In this document: positions 49,132 through 51,312 of the stretch, piece after piece
Layout of the letters: each line of letters opens with the position of its first letter
Position numbering within the stretch: the stretch's first letter is position 1
From: Paludibacteraceae bacterium
GTDB lineage: Bacteria; Bacteroidota; Bacteroidia; Bacteroidales; Paludibacteraceae
Reading direction: 5' to 3'
Length of the DNA stretch: 51,312 bases
NCBI GenBank assembly: GCA_024400125.1
Contig: JAKSNG010000013.1
Coordinates: 1 to 51,312 of the forward strand
Made by a program: the position numbers and the translations under genes
Notes under the pieces: generated by a model
The model's input: only the letters and a program-made list of their open reading frames with translations
Told to the model about the DNA's origin: nothing
Database searches by the model: none

Positions 49132-51030
49132 TCACTCTACTATCTGTCCCATCAGATTGTATGTAACTCCATTTCGTATAATAAGGACTTGGCCATTGCG
49201 TAGGAGTTTTGAAGTCTTGGGAGTAATAAGCACATCAACATTTGTTGGGATATCTTCGTCGTCTTTAGGTTCTGCTACACCCACAGCATCCCATGCGTTA
49301 GCGACGGTTGTATATTCTACAGACGTTGTGCCATATAAATCAGCAGCAGCCATTAGAGACCCTAATCTGGCGTCAGTATAAGTCGCACCAGGTGTAAGAT
49401 AATAAATCAAATTACGATAGGTAATAGCGGTGGCTTTATCTAATCCTATTCCGGTAACATTATATGAATATTGGTTATCATTCACTCCGCTTTTTCCTTC
49501 ACTCAATATATAAAACCAATGATTCATGACTCCGCTATTTCTATGTACCACTTCTTGTCCCAAGTCAATTGCGGCAGGTATATAGCTCCAACATTGTCCT
49601 TTGTACGTATCAGGTTGCGCCCCATTCACAGTATCACCTTGAGCATCAGCAGAATTTTTTGGATTGCTCATAGATCTCACATTGGATGTTTGTACCATGA
49701 CCCCTGCACCAATAGTCCAAGGGCAAGTTCCTGTTGCATACTCTGTGACGGCCATAGCTAAGCAATCTGAGAAGCTCTCGTTTAATGCTCCTGATTCTTC
49801 TTTATAATCTAAGCCTCCATTTCCATTGCAGTTGGTGACCATGTGAGTAAATTCATGTGACATGATATCGATTGATACGACCGGGTTCATAAAATCTCCG
49901 TCTCCCATTCCATAATACATGAAATAAGGTTGAAACGTATGCTGCGCAGCGGCATTATTAGGCATTGTTTTGAATACCATATCGTCATACGGTGGGAATG
50001 CGAGGTTAATCACCTTTGCCCCTTTTCCGTCATAACTACTTCTATTGAACTTTTGTAGATAGAAATCCAGTGTTTTTTGCATTCCCCAATGAATATCGCA
50101 GTACTCAGAAGGTGTGGCGTCAATGGTAATTGCCCCTGATGCATCAGTTATTAAAACGGGTGTGTAAAATTCGCTTTGTTCGCTATACACGATAGTACTC
50201 TTTTGTGTAATATATTCTGTCAACATTGGATAATACACATACGTAGAGAAGGCATCTATAAACGTTTTTGAATTGGGGTCATATAGACCTTCTCCCAAAG
50301 CAGATAGGACATCTGGTGGTAATGTTGCCATATAGTCCGGATTTATATATTTCATAATATCAGGACCTTGTGGTCCGGCAGCCATGGTAACCATATTTCG
50401 TCCGTTGTCCTGTAAAAGATATTTACCATCTTGTTCATATACTGTCATATTTTGCCATCCCTGATACCTTGTTAACCCTCGCATTGTAACATCGGCATTA
50501 TGAACAGCGCTTTCGCGATAGATGATATTTCCGGAAGTGATATCTATGTACAACGTTTCCAATGATTTAGGAGATTGCACTTTATAAACATAGTAATATT
50601 TTCCCTCTAAGCAGAAGATAATTGTTTCGTATTCGTGTTCAGGCGCCTGTTGGTGAGCATTGGCTGTTGCACTTTTTCTCGCAACGGTTTCGGTTAGTGT
50701 TTCAGGAGCCGAGTATTTATCCATAACAGCACCATGAATATAACGAACTTTACCATTGGATGAGTGCACTAAAATCATTTTAGACTGGACAATATTTCCA
50801 TTAAAGTATTGTTGATAGGATTGGTGTCGAATTCCCCATTCGTCAGTAGTATCTCTGAACAGTTCAAAAGTAGTTTCGCTCGGTAGTTCGACATACGGAG
50901 CGAAGGAGGTTATTGAATTTAACGAGATATTTTTGGTTGTCAAATCGACGAAGAAATGTCCGCGTTCATTGGCAAAAGCGAAAGAAGCAAGAATAGATAA
51001 GGTAAAGAGTGAAACAAGTTTTTTCATCAT
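49132..51030 (-). CDS. M4-family (thermolysin-like) metalloprotease
   Basis: The 632-aa protein has a signal peptide (to about residue 20), an FTP/PepSY-type propeptide (about 30-180), and an M4 catalytic domain with HEFTH (392-396), ALNESFSD (415-422, zinc Glu) and VHRNSGVMNHWFY (active-site His). A short C-terminal tail has the pattern NGQVLIIRNGVTYNLMGQIV, like the sorting ends of Bacteroidales type IX secreted proteins. It is therefore probably a secreted, self-activating endopeptidase. Its own promoter is at 51075-51106. A second Met at residue 2 could be the start. Confidence 0.93.
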   Translation of the reverse strand: MMKKLVSLFTLSILASFAFANERGHFFVDLTTKNISLNSITSFAPYVELPSETTFELFRDTTDEWGIRHQSYQQYFNGNIVQSKMILVHSSNGKVRYIHGAVMDKYSAPETLTETVARKSATANAHQQAPEHEYETIIFCLEGKYYYVYKVQSPKSLETLYIDITSGNIIYRESAVHNADVTMRGLTRYQGWQNMTVYEQDGKYLLQDNGRNMVTMAAGPQGPDIMKYINPDYMATLPPDVLSALGEGLYDPNSKTFIDAFSTYVYYPMLTEYITQKSTIVYSEQSEFYTPVLITDASGAITIDATPSEYCDIHWGMQKTLDFYLQKFNRSSYDGKGAKVINLAFPPYDDMVFKTMPNNAAAQHTFQPYFMYYGMGDGDFMNPVVSIDIMSHEFTHMVTNCNGNGGLDYKEESGALNESFSDCLAMAVTEYATGTCPWTIGAGVMVQTSNVRSMSNPKNSADAQGDTVNGAQPDTYKGQCWSYIPAAIDLGQEVVHRNSGVMNHWFYILSEGKSGVNDNQYSYNVTGIGLDKATAITYRNLIYYLTPGATYTDARLGSLMAAADLYGTTSVEYTTVANAWDAVGVAEPKDDEDIPTNVDVLITPKTSKLLRNGQVLIIRNGVTYNLMGQIVE

Positions 51031-51074
51031 ATATAACTATTGAAAATTATAGATTAGGAGTCATTTCAGCGGCG

Positions 51075-51106
51075 CAAAGGTAATACAAATTTTTGGAATG
51101 TGCAAA
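51075..51106 (-). promoter_or_regulatory. Promoter of the M4 protease gene
   Basis: TTTGCACATTCCAAA upstream and TACCTTTG at 51075-51082; nearly the same sequence as the pheS promoter. Confidence 0.85.
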
Positions 51107-51147
51107 CTTTTGTGCATTTTTTGCCGAAATTTTTGGTTTAGCTTGTC

Positions 51148-51297
51148 TTAGGGTGGTCCCGAGATGGTCCCGAAGTATGCGCGAACTTTGCTCCCGCTTT
51201 GCGGCGTTTTTTTAGCCGATAAAAAGTCTTTTGGGTCGAGGGTCGGTCGACACTCTCTCGACACTCGGTCGACACTCTCCAACCCTTCGTTTTCCAT
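51148..51297 (-). CDS. Doubtful 49-codon ORF near window end
   Basis: A frame from ATG 51295-51297 (MENEGLESVDRVSRECRP) runs to TAA 51148-51150. It covers a small repeat region on the plus strand (TCGACACTC three times in 51247-51278, GGTGGTCCCGAGATGGTCCCGA). The sequence is not like its neighbours and may be a non-coding repeat rather than a gene. Confidence 0.25.
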   Translation of the reverse strand: MENEGLESVDRVSRECRPTLDPKDFLSAKKTPQSGSKVRAYFGTISGPP

Positions 51298-51312
51298 CTT
51301 TTTTAGGGTCCC

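Noticed and set aside
1..51312. Insertion sequences, transposases, rRNA genes
   Set aside because: No transposase frame, terminal inverted repeat pair with target duplication, or rRNA segment was recognised anywhere in the window.

Overview
The window is from a member of the Bacteroidota, most likely an uncultured Bacteroidales. Promoters carry the Bacteroides-type -7 box (TAnnTTTG) with a TTTG box at a fixed distance upstream, Shine-Dalgarno sites are rare, and the gene content is typical: lipoproteins with carboxypeptidase-like plug domains, DUF4837, DUF4293, a BtuB/BtuG pair, FISUMP lipoproteins, a PspC/PadR/DUF2807 group and the tiny mS38-like basic protein. There is no rRNA, CRISPR array or recognisable transposase.

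Layout. 1-2.9 kb is an accessory block on the minus strand: an XRE regulator, a short ORF broken at a G10 run, an overlapping Cys-rich mini-protein, a 27-aa acidic ORF, an HNH endonuclease and a gene cut by the window edge, followed by about 1 kb without genes. 2.9-9.8 kb is a plus-strand core run: kdsB, deoD, an outer-membrane protein, yidC, a DUF2520 protein, a DUF4837 lipoprotein and ispE. 9.7-12.2 kb holds a sensor kinase and a MATE transporter (minus). 13.6-19.7 kb is a tightly packed minus operon: fumarase, M23-like protein, dxr, rseP, a beta-helix acyltransferase and DUF4293, with pheS upstream. 21.0-21.5 kb carries tRNA-Gly(CCC) and RNase P RNA. 21.5-25.3 kb has a YihY/BrkB protein, a GH13 enzyme and a HAD phosphatase. 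25.3-27.1 kb is a region of small genes: a tail-anchored unknown, a 34-aa peptide gene, a small lipoprotein and a structured RNA. 27.2-30.6 kb is a cobalamin-riboswitch-controlled btuB-btuG pair. 30.7-39.4 kb is core again: RNase G, mS38-like protein, HU, mutY, an orphan FecCD permease, panB, an HprK-like protein, an RSH synthetase without HD and ACT domains, a pseudopilin-like protein and rsmD. 39.4-43.9 kb is a PspC-PadR-DUF2807-TonB-receptor-like operon. From tRNA-Lys (44.15 kb) onward the content is accessory: a duplicated tRNA 3' end around a nested palindrome, two tandem FISUMP lipoproteins, a fimbrillin-like/FISUMP lipoprotein with a 44-aa leader gene, and an M4 metalloprotease.

How it works together. 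Most core genes serve the envelope or housekeeping: Kdo activation, membrane insertion, the MEP isoprenoid pathway (ispE and dxr), site-2 proteolysis, pantothenate and tRNA charging. B12 capture (BtuG) and outer-membrane import (BtuB) are co-regulated by the riboswitch.

Main things to look at. (1) A structured RNA at 26896-27074 whose long stem competes with its own terminator. About 24 nt of it are complementary to the 3' UTR of the neighbouring 34-aa peptide gene. (2) Degenerate heptamer arrays at gene junctions; the same heptamers occur in frame inside btuB. (3) Three bidirectional promoters, each built on one shared TTTG-N7-CAAA dyad. (4) A G10 tract that switches a small gene overlapping a Cys-rich ORF. 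(5) A double-truncated RSH protein whose start is fixed by its promoter. (6) A tRNA-Lys 3' duplication enclosing a geneless palindromic segment. Calls rest on reading the sequence and family knowledge; no search was run.
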